Shown here: positions 42,748 to 54,326 of the stretch, piece by piece
Layout: each line of letters starts with the position of its first letter
Position numbering within the stretch: position 1 is the first letter of the stretch
Source: Saccharum officinarum
Lineage: Eukaryota; Streptophyta; Magnoliopsida; Poales; Poaceae
DNA: 64,000 nt
Assembly (NCBI GenBank): GCA_020631735.1
Contig: CM036215.1
Span: 10,938,346 to 11,002,345, forward strand
Direction of reading: 5' to 3'
The notes under the pieces: model-generated
The model's database searches: none
Seen by the model: only the letters and a program-made list of their open reading frames with translations
What the model was told of the DNA's origin: nothing
Made by a program: the position numbers and the translations under genes

Positions 42748-44990
42748 GACGAGGCTAACGATGCGTTTGAAAGGCTTAAGGCCTATCTAACCTCTTCACC
42801 CGACCTTACTCTGCCTATGAATAAAGAAGATATGTTACTATACATTACAGCAACGACTACGGTGTTCAGTGCGGCGATCATCGTTGAAAGAGAGGAAGAA
42901 GGCCATGTATTCAAAGTACAGCGGCCAGTCTACTACGTTAGTGAGGTTCTGTCAGATTCCAAAATCCAGTACCCACATGTGCAGAAGCTACTTTACGCCA
43001 TCCTGATCACTTCCCGCAAGCTCAGACACTATTTTGATGAACATAAGATTACGGTGGTTACCGATTTCTCACTCGGTGACATCCTGCACAACCGTGATGC
43101 CATAGGATGTATATCTAAATGGGCAGTTGAGCTTGGGACTCTTAACATTTAGTTCACCCCGCGTAGGGCTATTAAGTCGTAGGCACTTGCTGACTTTATA
43201 GCTGAGTGGACAGAAATCCAGCAGCCTATGAACGACGCTACACTCGACCATTGGAAGATGTATTTCGATGGATCCCTTAAGCTAGGTGGAGCAGGTGCTG
43301 GTGTCCTCCTTATTTCTCTAGATGGGAAGTAGCTCAAATATGTTCTCCAAATTCTCTGGCTAGCCACCAACAATGAGGCAGAGTACGAAGCCCTCATCCA
43401 TGGTCTCTGGGTAGCAGTGTCACTCGGTATCAAGCGCCTACTCGGTTATGGGGATTCGGCTGTGGTCATCAATCAAGTCAATAAAGTTTGGGACTACACC
43501 AAAGAAACCATGGACGCCTATTATGGAGAGGTACGCAAGCTAGAGAAATATTTTGAAGGTCTAGAGATACTTCATGTGGTGCGCGACTTAAACATCGTAG
43601 CAGACGTTTTGGCAAAACTCAGATCCAACAGGGCACAGGTGCCACCCAGCATATTTGTTGAGGAGTTGACTTCACCATCCATCAAGCAACCTGAACATGC
43701 TACCTCAGATACTCCCGTACCTAGTGCCCAGGTATTGGCCATCGTCCCATCCTGGACTCAAGTTTTCATCGATTACATCAAAGAGCATAAGCTGCCAGCA
43801 GACAAGAGAGAAGCCGCCCAAGTCATCCGTAGAAGCAAGAACTATGTTTTAGTAGGCGATCAGCTCTATCGACGTGGCGCGTCCTCCGGTGTCCTGCTAA
43901 AGTGTATCACCGTAGAAGAAGGCAAGGAGCTACTCGATGAGATCCACTTCGGCTGTTGCGGTAATCACCCCGTGTCTAGGACTTTAGTCGAGAAAGCTTT
44001 TCGATCCAGGTTCTATTGACCAACTGCTCTGAAAGACGCTGAAGACCTTGTTAGGCATTGCAAAGGTTGTCAGATGTTTGCAAGACAAGCCACATCCCAG
44101 CGCACAACCTCATCTATATTCCCCCGGCATGGCCTTTTTCATGCTGGGGATTATATCAAGTGGGACCTCTTAAGAGAGCTAAGGGTGGTTTCGAATACAT
44201 CTATGTAGCCATCGATAAGTTTACCAATTGGATTGAGTACAAACCACTCATCAAGTACAGCATAGCCAAGGCCGTCGAGTTTATTCAGGACATCATGCAC
44301 CGCTTTGGTATGCCTAATCGGATAATCACGGATCTGGGTTCTCCTTTTACGGCCATCGAGTTCAAAAGTTGGGCACAGGATTGTGGCATAAGCATCGACT
44401 ATGCTTCAGTAGCTCATCCATAGGCTAACGGACAAGTCAAGAGAGCCAATGGTCTCATATTAGCCAGACTCAAGCCAAGATTATATGAAGATCTTAAAGA
44501 CTATGGATCCAAGTGGATTGACGAGTTGCCCAAAGTAGTCTGGGGGCTGCACACCTAAGTCAGCAGGGCAACAGGGTATTCACCTTTCTTCCTGGTATAT
44601 GGCTCTGAAGCTGTATTACCGGCTGATTTGATTTGGACATCCCTAAGGATAGAACAGTATGATGAAGACGAGGTTGAACATACTCAGAGACTTGAGTTAG
44701 ATGGCTTGGAAGAAGTGCGAGTTAATGCTACTCTATAGTCTACTCGATATCTTCAGGGTTTACGGCGTCACTACAACAAAAGTGTTCAGTCGCGCACCTT
44801 TCAAGTCGGTGATCTCGTCTTACGACGTATACAAAAGATAGAGGGCCGACACAAACTCTCATCCCATGGGAGGGTCCTTTCACTGTTTCTAAGGTCACAC
44901 GACCAGGGTTGTTCGAGTTAATGATTGAAGATGGAGTACTAGTAAAGAACACCTGGCACATTGACCAGATTCGCACATTATATGCCTAAA
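42748..44990 (+). pseudogene. RNase H, second RNase H and integrase of Tat element 2
   Basis: RNase H begins at the gap edge (E-A-N-D-A-F-E-R-L-K) and shows Y-P-H-V-Q-K-L and V-V-T-D-F. The second RNase H carries M-Y-F-D-G-S-L at about 43259 and E-A-E-Y-E-A-L. The integrase zinc region is H-F-G...H-C-K-G-C near 43950-44075. The core has A-I-D-K-F-T-N-W and I-I-T-D-L-G-S-P-F, but the third catalytic position reads G-Q-V-K-R-A-N, Lys for Glu. Stops at about 43150, 43180, 43330, 44017 and 44422 and a frameshift near 44110 confirm it is dead. The C-terminal end F-Q-V-G-D-L-V-L-R is still readable. Confidence 0.88.
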
Positions 44991-45705
44991 GTTATATTCT
45001 AGTCGTTAGTTATTTTCTTTTTTATAGTTTCAAAGGTTATGTAATCTATGATCCTTGATACACAATAATAATAAATATTAGTTGTTCGAGTCAAGATTAC
45101 TCTTACTTTGAAACTATCAAGACAACTTATTAGTTGTTTTGAGTCTATCCCGGGTCATCTTTTTACCCAGATGAGAGACATCCCAGCTATTTATGCTGAT
45201 GTACGTCTCCGGCTTCCGATAAGCCGTTTTGTTCAGAGAATCACTGGCTAACCATGCTGGTATGTATCTCTATGAATCTAGGATATGTCGTCTATGTTTA
45301 TCAGTAGGCTCACATCCTGCGACTAAATCTTTATTTGTCGCACAACATATGGCACTTAGGATTTATGCTAAATGTATGCCAAACCCGTAATAGATTACCC
45401 CTGAAGAAGGTGACTAACTTTCTCTTCTGGCGTGTAGGCCTTAAGGAAGACATTTCTATAGTCACCTTATATGATCAAGTGCTTTCTTGCACTTAAGGTC
45501 GGTTACTATGTGGTCCTATCCTAACTACACGACTACTCAGATATTTCGTCTTAAGTGATTCAAGGTGACTATATCAAAATTTATAAAGCTGGCTAAGTTC
45601 TATCAGCGTAAATATATATTAAAGAGCATTGTCCTCTACATCCAGTAATCAATATTACATAGGTTTCTTTGAAGGCCTATGACTCTATAGTGGGGGCTAC
45701 GGGGG
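44991..45705. other. Tat element spacer
   Basis: Untranslated region between pol and the antisense gene. Contains GTGGGGGCTACGGGGGCTA at 45690-45708, a purine-rich tract. No gene. Confidence 0.5.
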
Positions 45706-48700
45706 CTAGTCAACTGGTCGGCCTCCTGTTAAATCAAGTTGACTAGCGACGTTGCCGGCTAAGTTACCTACCGCGCCCTCAGCTTCTTCTATAGCCTGGA
45801 TAACCTCTTCATCTTCAGTTTCCTCTGTGAGTCTTTCTAGAGGAACAGTTGGCCAAAGCACTCGGATTTAAGCCAGCACTGACCGGACGCAAAGCTTTGC
45901 AGCCATCTTCACATAAGTGTTAAAGCGCTCAGGTATGACTGGAAAGAATTGAACCCAGGTCTTCCCAGTGTATTCTCAAACTCGAATGAAATTGGCAACG
46001 TGCTGCATGGTGCTCCACAAGTCACCGTTCTCTTTCTGGGTAGTTTCAAGCTCGGTGTCCAGGTCCTTTACTGATTTAAAAGCCTGCATAAGGTCTTGAT
46101 TAGCACTACATCTAATTAACTTAGCCCGGGTAAGTTCTTCACTTGCCCATTCAGTTACCTCTTCAAGCTCATTGTGCTTGCTCCTCAGAGTGTCAGTCAA
46201 GGCTTGAAGATCACTTCTCAGCTAGAGGGTCTCCTCTTGTTCGACTAAAAGAAAGATAAATCATGGTTTAGGTAGTTATAATCACTCGGAGTTATCTTTG
46301 AGACAACAAGAACATTGAGGGAAGGCATACCTTTCTATTTATTTTCAAGGAGCTCAGCTTTCTTGGTCATGGTCTTCAGGTCTTCAACAGCTTTACCCTT
46401 CTCCTTCTTCGAGTACCCGATATGGGCTCGCAAGGTGTGCACTGCCTGTTCATGGTTCTGACGTTCTGTAGCCCATTCAGCTTCCTTCTTGTTGTGCTCT
46501 CCCTTCAGACGAGTAATTTTGGCATTTAGCCGGTCCTCAACTTCTTGGGTGTGGGCATTGAATTGCTCTGCCATGCATTGCCAATAGGCATGTTCAACAG
46601 ATATATGTTTATAAGCAGGATAAAACATTTAGATATGCATATACTATAGATTTGGTTGGGTACTTACCGTGAATTTTTTTTATCAAAACTCGCTGCCCCG
46701 CCATGAAGCCGGCCCAGGATGAAGTCAGCTCGGCCAGCTAATGGCTAGGATCAAATTCCTTCACCACCTGGGTGGCGATCAGCTTTAAATTCTGAGGATC
46801 GGCTGGTACAACCTCTTCTACTGGCGCTGTGAGCGGAGAGGCACTCAGCTAGTCGATCGGGTTTTCCTCCATCCCAGTGAGTCCCATTGCGCTGGTACTG
46901 ATCTCATGTACAGCTTCAAGCTGCTGACTCTCGGTGTGCTCTGAGTCTTGGGGCTCGGTCCTCTGTGGATCTTGCAATGCCTGAACACTAAGTGTGCTAG
47001 ACTAGGGGCTTGGCGTCTTTGGAGTTCTGTACAACAAAAATCCCAATATTTGGAACATGTTCGGAGAGATCTACAGTAGATTCCGAGTATATTATCAGTT
47101 TTTACCTGGATGCATTCCTTCTTCAAAAAAACAAGGCCGGTCATCCACCCACCGCTGGGCATTGTACCTAGTGTGGCCAAGGAACCTAGCACAACTGTCA
47201 TACTCGGTTGACTTGGAATTGGGGGTTTCTGCCCAACTGCTCCTCCTCCTCCTAGGACGATGTATGGGTCCTATTAAGTTACAACATCCGAGAGAATAGC
47301 AGTCAGTAGTCTCCATATTACGCATTGACATATCGTATTAAGCAGCAAAACTCACCGATGCCGAACAAGGGGCTGCTCTTCCTCTTTCTTGTCATCCTCG
47401 AAGAGCTCTACTTGCTGATTCCCTACTATTTATGCATACTAGACTCAGTGCAAAGCAATACTCGAGCAAATTAAGAGATACAAGGAATGCTCACCTAAGA
47501 GCATGGTACCTATTTTCATTGTGCACGCACGACGGGGTCTTTTGGGCGCAGAGGCGCTGGCAGTGTCTAGACTTGTTTTTGGGCCCCGAGCACTCACGTC
47601 TGCACTTGGCTGTATCATAGAACTGTCTGCAACTTGTGCAATCTCATCCTCAGCCAGGTTGGCTGTGGCGGCACTTGTGGCATCTTCCCCGGCTAAATGG
47701 GCGCCTTCCTCTGCTCTGGCTTCTTCAGGGTCGTTGTTTGCAGGTAGCTCAAGCAGATCATTGAAAGCCCGCCCCAAGTGCTACATCCATCAGATAAGAG
47801 TTCAGTTACACAGCATGCAGATTAAGTACAAAGCAATTGACGATGTATAAAATTATACTTACAGCAGTTGGCGGGTGGTCAACATCTCTCTCCTCAAACT
47901 TGAGGGCAATGCAACCAACGTCCTTTAGGATATTCTGAATTCTTCCAAGAATTTCCTTCTCAAACAGTTCGCCCTTGGACATCTGGGCAGGATCTTCCAT
48001 CCCGATGTACTCGAAGTCATAGTGTACCCTCTCCCACAGAGGCTATACCCGGCGCCTGATGAAGCTGACAATTATTCCCACGCCAGATAGGCCTCGGATC
48101 TTCAAGGCTTTTATCTCCTTCAAGAACGGCTTGATTTTCTCCATTTCACTCGGAGTTAATGTCTCCTTCTCCCAACGGTTGTTTGCACTCGGCCCAGCGT
48201 TGTTGTGCACTACAAGGGCCGGGAGAACATTTTTGGCATAGAACCACTTGGCTCTCCAATTTTTCACCGAGTCAACCAAGGTGTAGTCAAAATACTCCTA
48301 TTTTTTCTCGAGTCGAAATTGGATCCCGACGACACCCAGGATGCTGGAGCTAGCAGTGCTGGGGTGTGGTTTCCACTTGAAGAAATAGTGAAAGAGAGTG
48401 ATGGACGGTGGAATACCAAGGAAGGTTTCACAAAGATGAACGATGGTAGAGAGATGAAGGATGGAGTTGGGATTCAACTGGTTCAATTTTACGTCATAAT
48501 AGTGCAAACAGAGTCCGTGTTCAACAAAAGGGACAAATAAGACAATCTGACTAGATCGGAGTGCAGGGACCCAATGCTCTCCAGGCGCTTCCCATCTGCC
48601 AAGCCTCTGCTCTGGAAGCAAGCGCAGCTCATGGAGTCTCTTTAGGTGATTCAACTTAGTGGTCGGTGCTGGCCAGATCTTGGCCAGCTCTGGGTTCTCC

Positions 48701-48903
48701 GCCCCGGTGATCTGCCAATCTATGTCCTTCGCCTTGATGCTGCTCCTCTTCGTGGTTGGACCTTTTCCCAACCAAAGCGGTGCTTCTCTAAAAGATTGAG
48801 TTTGCAAATGCTGGGTGGCGGCGGTAGTTGCTGCGGGATCACCGGAGTTGGCGGCGGTGGCTAACTGAAGGTTAGGGTTTTGGCAAATGGTAAAGTGCAG
48901 CAT
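45706..48903 (-). pseudogene. Antisense spliced gene of Tat element (gypsy-type 'transposase' domain plus coiled coil)
   Basis: The minus-strand start at 48903 is followed by a region with I-V-L-F-V-P-F-V-E-H-G-L and L-N-P-N-S-I-L-H-L, which resembles the plant domain called putative gypsy-type transposon (PF04195). Next comes W-F-Y-A-K-N-V-L-P. Introns have proper edges: 47781-47862 (GTAAGT...TGTAG), and donors GTAAGT near 46655 and GTATGCC near 46330 with acceptor TTTTAG near 46243. The C-terminal half is Glu/Lys/Leu-rich coiled coil (T-K-K-A-E-L-L-E-N-K). It ends at a TAG at 45706-45708. Stops inside exons show decay. Function is unknown in the family. Confidence 0.65.
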
Positions 48904-50200
48904 GAAGAAATGAGAATAAGGGCAAGCTTGATTTTATAAAGATTTTTTAAGCCCACGTAGCCCGATAATTATGCCGCTCAGAGGGGCGTGATGTTTCCTT
49001 TCCGCATTTAATGGATGAGGCAACTAACATGACAACGGCGCGCCTTTTCGTACTATGGAGCAATGGGCAAATTCATTTCCATACATATCCTCTTAAAAGG
49101 ATTCCCGGGTACTAGCTATTACCGGCTGATGGTATTTGTTATCCGAAGAATTACCTAGACATTTTTAGTTTTCCACCCGGATATTCCAATAGCACCCGGA
49201 AAATTGTCAATTTTCATCTAGGGACTCTAGGAGCACCCGGACGGTTTTGACATTTACCCAGATACCTTGAGAACTACCTGGATAGTCTATATATTACCCG
49301 GATTTAACTCCTACAAGCATAGATTCCATTTTGCAATAGAATTTTTTATTTTAGCAGTAGTTCGAGGGAGACAAGATTACATATCTTACAAGACCCATCA
49401 AATTCGGTACAAGCAACCATTCAACTAGCAACAAGGAACCCAGTGGAATTTGGCCTCTAAGAAGGGTAATTTATAGCAAGGCTCCTAGTTGCTACAAGGT
49501 AGAACACACTCTACTCGGACCACTGTTTCATTGTGGGAATACAGTGCATCCAAGACTAGTGTCAGCGGTGCAATACTTCCTGGTCTGCTAGGTTTGGGCA
49601 ACATTTGCAGGCATCTATCTACCTAAGCACCTTCCACCATGATCACTCGGATTAGAAATTTATCGCTAGTGAATAGACATGAACAAGCCAAATAGAAGCA
49701 CTGACATGTGACTCCTGAATGATGGAACGTGTCCCTCATCACAAGGTTTCTTCTACTTGCCTTCACAGACCACTTGGTGATATTCTACTGCAGGACGAGT
49801 CTATCTCTAGTTTCCTTCACAAGACTTCTTCTACTTGTTACGAGCTCTGCAAGCTTTTTCAAACACGCCCGGGGCTGATCTACTTCACACACTATCGTAT
49901 TCATGGTCATGACTTGCTGGTTTTCTACTTCTACTCAACTACTATGTTCATGCTCACTAGGAGTATGGTCTACATGGACTATGTCTACTTCAACACCTCT
50001 ATGTCAGGATCACTCAGGGTGGGTCAGAGTTTGCATACTGCATCAAATGGGTACAGTACGTATGCACGAGAGGCTAAAATGTCTCGAGTGGCATATTCGG
50101 ATGGATATCCTGTTACTATGCTTCCCGTGACTCCAATGACTTCAATGTTCAACTGCTTTTCTGACAAGTAGCTGGGCATTGATTACTCCTGCATGTTCGA
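48904..50200. other. Tat element 3' region with ACCCGGA repeats
   Basis: Between 49105 and 49305 the motif ACCCGGA or ACCTGGA recurs about every 25-40 bp, eight or so times. The left edge of the 3' LTR is somewhere between here and 50250 and I cannot fix it. No host gene seen; the 150-codon frame at 49719 has no recognisable motif. Confidence 0.5.
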
Positions 50201-51004
50201 GTTTATTTCCTTCAGATCCTACATCCGACTACTTAAGTTTAAAGAAAGTACCTGGATTTAGGCTCGGGGGCTGCGGGATACATGTCCTCAAGGAATGTTT
50301 TTTATTTTTCCTGAAAAGTTTGCAGAAAAGACCCTCCAACTTTTTATTCCTAATAGCAAGAGGCTCGGGGGATACACCTAGTGGGTGCACTTTTTTGTAT
50401 TAGGTCGAAAGTTTTGTAAAAAGTGCACTCCACTCGAAAGTTTTTTCAAGAACATTTTAGGGTTTCTCTTTGGAAATTACCCGGATCAACCTTGTTTCTA
50501 CCCGAAAGAACCTGGAGGAACAAGAAGGTTTTCGAGTTCAACCATGAATTGCTTGGCGGCTTGTCGATACATGACCTATAGGGTGTTGTATTAGGTCGAC
50601 TTCTATCTAGGGGCCTATCCCGGGGTCAAGATCGAAGGACACAGACCAAGGTGGCGTGGACTTCAAGCTATAAAGACCGACCTAGTCAGGATATTAGGAA
50701 AGTTAGACTCTGTAATAGATCTAGAACTCTTCAATTGCATCCGGCTAGGATTAGAATTGCACCTCAGCCTTCTCTCCCTATATAATGAGAGGCTAGGGGC
50801 ACCCCTTGTACACACACAATCATACAATCAATCCAACGCAAAGGCAAACGCTGACTAGACGCAGGGCTTTTACTCAATCACGAGGGCCTGAACCAGTATA
50901 AATCGCTTGTCCCTTGTGTTACCGTCGAGTTTCTAGGTTCGCTGGCCCTCGAACAATCGTCCTGGGTAACCCTATGACGAGTTGTCGGTCATCAAACACC
51001 GACA
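50200..51004 (+). repeat. 3' LTR of Tat element 2, right part
   Basis: Ends in TGTCGGT...ACCGACA, a terminal 22-bp imperfect palindrome (50983-51004). TATATAAT at 50779-50786 is a likely promoter. The left boundary is a guess. Confidence 0.6.
50779..50786 (+). promoter_or_regulatory. TATA box of Tat LTR
   Basis: TATATAAT followed by GAGAGGCTAGGGGC, typical of LTR R-region starts. Confidence 0.6.
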
Positions 51005-51137
51005 GATCCGTTTTAGTCAAATTAGCTCAATTTTGACCAAATTTATAGGAAATAGTATTAGCATTTATAACTAATATAATGGTATTTAATTTGTTTGTTG
51101 CGAATACAAGGTTGATATGTGCCCTGGTAGTTCATTT
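51005..51137. other. MITE-like fragment
   Basis: CCGTTTTAGTCAAATTAG and AATATAATGG resemble Stowaway termini and interior, but a complete element is not seen. Confidence 0.35.
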
Positions 51138-52860
51138 TGTGATGAGTGATTGTCAATGTGATCCATAACCTAGGTTGAGTTTGTGACTAACCATGGCATG
51201 AGTTGGGTTGTGCGACATGTCTCTTGGCTTGTGGTGTGCAGATGTGGAGCTCGGAGGCAGTGGTCGACGGCGAGGTGAAGGTCAAGTAGGGACATGCCAT
51301 GCCGATGGACCGGGAGCGGTGAAGGGCGGACGTGAGGCTTGGACCGAGGGACCATGAGGCCGGGTGACCTGCCGCGGTGGCTGACATATGGGACATCGAC
51401 AAGCGCAAGTGTACATGGGAGTGACCGTGTCGACCGAGTCAAGAAGGCGGATGTGCGAGTTGAGCGGGGCTCAGGAGGACTTGGTGAACGGTTGGTCGAA
51501 GACGGCGGTGACACGTGTCGAGTGGCGGGGGACGCGTATGGAGTACGCTACTCGCGGCGGTTTGGTGGTTGGGACCTCAAAACCATTGGGTGGACGGGTT
51601 TACAGGTTTCGAGGAGGAACGAACGGCACGTGACGGCATCGAGGAGTTCGCATCGAGGCGAAGCTATCTCATGAAGGACGCGGTGGCCGTCGGATGAAGA
51701 TTACCTCAGGTTGGACCATAACGCCCTCGGGTTATGTGGTTCGACTCAAAATATCTAAGGGTAAAACAGGGATTGTGTAATAGCCCTGTTAAATAGGATG
51801 ACAGAGCCTCCATCTCCCTCACCTCTTTCATTTTCCCTTCCTACCTTCCTTAGTTTCCCCCTCCCATTAGGGTTCTTGTGAGAAGGGTCCACAAATTGAG
51901 AAATTTGTGTAAGAATTCAAGATTTTCTGCGGGAATGGTGGCCCTAACCACTTCGTGTCCTCCGAGATTCGTTTTGTGATGAGTTTCATGTGATTCGCGT
52001 TTTGTTCTTCGCGTTCTTCTTTTTCTCCCTCTCTTTCTTGCACCGATTCTTCGTTTTGAGACCAATTTGTTTCGTTCCTTTTGCGTTGGAGTGATCTATG
52101 ACGTGAGTTGAGCCTTTTCACTGAAGGAAATCACCCAATTTCTCACGAGATCACAGATCGAGGCAAAACATGAACTAGGGTTTCAAAACCAGTGTTTTTC
52201 ATTCCCTTTCGATTTCCCGTTGATTGGCTTTAAATTGGGCGATGATCTCTTAGGGGTAGTTCACCTATTGCCTTGTGACCTTGTGGTTAAAATTTGGTGG
52301 CAATTGGTTTTGATTTGGCCACAAATCAGGAGATTTTTGGTTGGAGGCGATTTTTCGGACGTTCTGTTCTGTCCGGGGGTACTGTAGTGGACAGTCTAGG
52401 AGTCGGGCTCTTTTTTTCTGTGCTTTCACTGCTGCTTGGTGTCCGTACTTACGGACAGTCCGGAGTACTGTAGCGGACAGTCATCGAGAACAGAACCATT
52501 CCAGTAGAGTTCGGTTTCTGATTTTTGAACTGCGAACTGTCTGGGATACTGCACGAGACTGTTCGGGGGTACTGTAGCATACTGTTTGGAGTACTGTAGT
52601 GAATTGTCCGCAACTCCCTGTCTTGTGTTGTTTTGTCCGTTTCTTGCCTGTTCAGTCTCCAATTTGAGTTCTGTCTTTTGTGTTAGGTTTCTAACGATCT
52701 AAGGAACTTCTCTAGGTTCCCTTGACTCTTGGTGGCTCGTGTTTTTGTAGCTTTTGTTTGCATGCCCTTTGGGGGTTGATTTTGGGACAGTGGTCGAAAG
52801 TTTCGAAAGAAATTTGAGGTTCTCATTCAACCCTCTCTGGTCGTCATTTCTGGTCCTTCA
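51138..52860 (+). repeat. Lone LTR of a Sirevirus/copia-like element
   Basis: Ends TCTGGTCCTTCA followed by TTTGTATCA, which looks like an LTR 3' end followed by a decayed TTGGTATCA primer site as in element 2. It contains a short-repeat array at 52366-52610. No internal region or second LTR follows, so it is a lone or truncated LTR. The left edge is uncertain. Confidence 0.5.
52366..52610. repeat. Array of GTCCGG-GTACTGTAG-GGACAG units
   Basis: About seven copies of TACTGTAG flanked by GTCCGG or GGACAGT, partly palindromic (CGGACAGTCCGG). Confidence 0.8.
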
Positions 52861-53079
52861 TTTGTATCATGAATGTTAGTAATTTTTCACATAACTTTCC
52901 AACTGTTTGACTCCTTGAAAAACGAAAGTTACATTCTTTTGTGAAAGGAAGGAGTACATTGCTGCCTCGGTTCTAAAATCAATGTCCATCTCGTTTTGTG
53001 AGGATAGAGTCAAACAGTCCAGACATTGACCAAATATATTAATTGACTCCTCCAAATACAGACAAAGAACTATTTTCAG
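52861..53079. mobile_element. MITE remnants including Stowaway end
   Basis: The stretch ends TATTTTCAGACGGAGCGAG directly before the region that matches the peptide locus at 25342. It corresponds to the MITE end at 25339. A second GGAAGGAGTA end lies near 52953. Confidence 0.5.
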
Positions 53080-53321
53080 ACGGAGCGAGCAGCTTCCTTG
53101 GGCATGTTCCAACACCGCCGAACTCCGATCCTCCTGCTGGCCCCAATGGATGCGGTGATTCGAAATGCATGCAGCAGCATGCATGGACTCAGTCACCCGG
53201 AGATTTCATATTTGTTGTTCTTTTAATTTTACAGAAAAATAAACCACGCATGCATGGCCCGGGGCCAGGGAGCAATAATCATGACACAAAAATAAATTTA
53301 GCTCAATTGCATGCCTTTGTA

Positions 53322-53632
53322 TCTATATATACTATAAAGACAAACCCCACTAAGATAATTATCTTGAACCTCTTTGCGCCACGTCATCCACTTATCCTTT
53401 GCAATTAACACATACCCCACTAAGCTATTATCTTGAACCTCCTTGCGCCATGTCATCCATTTATCCCTTTCAATTAACACCGTCTGATCATGTGCTTGCA
53501 TGCGTAGTAGTAGTTCGTCTTTCGAGTTCATGCATGCAATATAGTAGTAGATATATTTAGTTGTCCACGTCAAAATATTAAAATATAGATTCCTCCTTCG
53601 TACCCGCGGCAATGCGCGGAGAATCATCGTAG
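53322..53632 (+). mobile_element. Short non-autonomous Helitron (311 bp)
   Basis: Begins TCTATATATACTATAAAG after an A. Near the 3' end is the hairpin CCGCGGCAATGCGCGG, then ATCATCGTAG and T. The terminal CTAG is changed to GTAG. The paralogous locus has the uninterrupted site at 25554/25555, which proves insertion between A and T. Confidence 0.82.
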
Positions 53633-53885
53633 TTTCTTATAATGTGGAATACAAATAAAATAACAAGCATTGATCCCTTGAATGGACCGATTACATTATT
53701 ATTGCAGATCCATCGATCGGTGGATCCATGGAGGACCATGGGCGACTTAGCTTGTCGAACTTTGCCGGACGCCAAATAGAAAGGGAAAACCAAATTTCAT
53801 GGACAGGCATATGCATAGTACATATAGATAGATGCATGATCTATCGTCCATGCATGGATGGGCAGATATCGCCAGGTACGAGCAT

Positions 53886-54110
53886 TTATGGGATGTCCCG
53901 CTTCTGATCCAGGTTAGGGTCCCTGGGTCCCTGCTCTTTGGCGATCGCAGCACAGTTCTTCATGCACTCCTCCGTGCTCATGCCGAGTGGGCCCGTGACC
54001 TCGGCGCACCCGGCCTTGCAATCCATGGCGGCCGCCGGAGGGGCAGCCTCCAGCGCGAGCGCGACGAGCAGCAGCGCCGCCACGACGAGGACCATCTTCT
54101 TGGACGCCAT
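53886..54110 (-). CDS. Secreted Cys-rich (alpha-hairpinin-like) peptide, 74 aa
   Basis: ATG at 54110 gives M-A-S-K-K-M-V-L-V-V and a hydrophobic signal peptide of about 28 residues ending P-P-A-A-A. The mature peptide of about 46 residues has C-K-A-G-C, thirteen residues, then C-M-K-N-C: the CX3C-Xn-CX3C pattern of alpha-hairpinins, small helical-hairpin peptides with antimicrobial or protease-inhibitor roles. The tail is polar and charged (Q-K-R-D). A TATA box lies about 75 bp upstream at 54181. It has one exon. The damaged duplicate is at 25832-26002. The family name rests on Cys spacing only; it could be another class of Cys-rich secreted peptide. Confidence 0.75.
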   Translation of the reverse strand: MASKKMVLVVAALLLVALALEAAPPAAAMDCKAGCAEVTGPLGMSTEECMKNCAAIAKEQGPRDPNLDQKRDIP

Positions 54111-54180
54111 TATTCTTGAAAGCTTCGGTTTTTGTGGTGGGTTGGGTTTGTTGGTGCGAGATGTTGTATCTAGTGTCTAG

Positions 54181-54190
54181 GCTTATATAG
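54181..54190 (-). promoter_or_regulatory. TATA box of peptide gene
   Basis: CTATATAAGC on the minus strand, about 70-80 bp upstream of the ATG. These ten bases are absent at the paralogue (site near 26073). Confidence 0.75.
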
Positions 54191-54326
54191 GCCGGAGGGG
54201 GTAGTAAATTGGGAAACAGCGAGCGTGTATGTGAGGCCATGAGAGCTTCGTGCTCTACCGTGCAATTGTATCCGTGAGCAGCATGTTTGTCCGGAGACAG
54301 GTGCGGGCGGGCGGCCTTTTCCATTA

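Larger units (their letters stand above)
42748..51004 (+). mobile_element. Second Tat-lineage Ty3/gypsy element, 3' half
   Basis: From the gap onward: classical RNase H, second RNase H, integrase, a ~4-kb downstream region with a spliced gene on the opposite strand, and a 3' LTR ending ACACCGACA at 51004. Dual RNase H and an antisense gene after pol are features known in Tat elements. The 5' half is lost in the gap. Confidence 0.83.

Noticed and set aside
49719..50171. 150-codon plus-strand frame
   Set aside because: It lies in the Tat 3' region and has no motif or family resemblance I can support.
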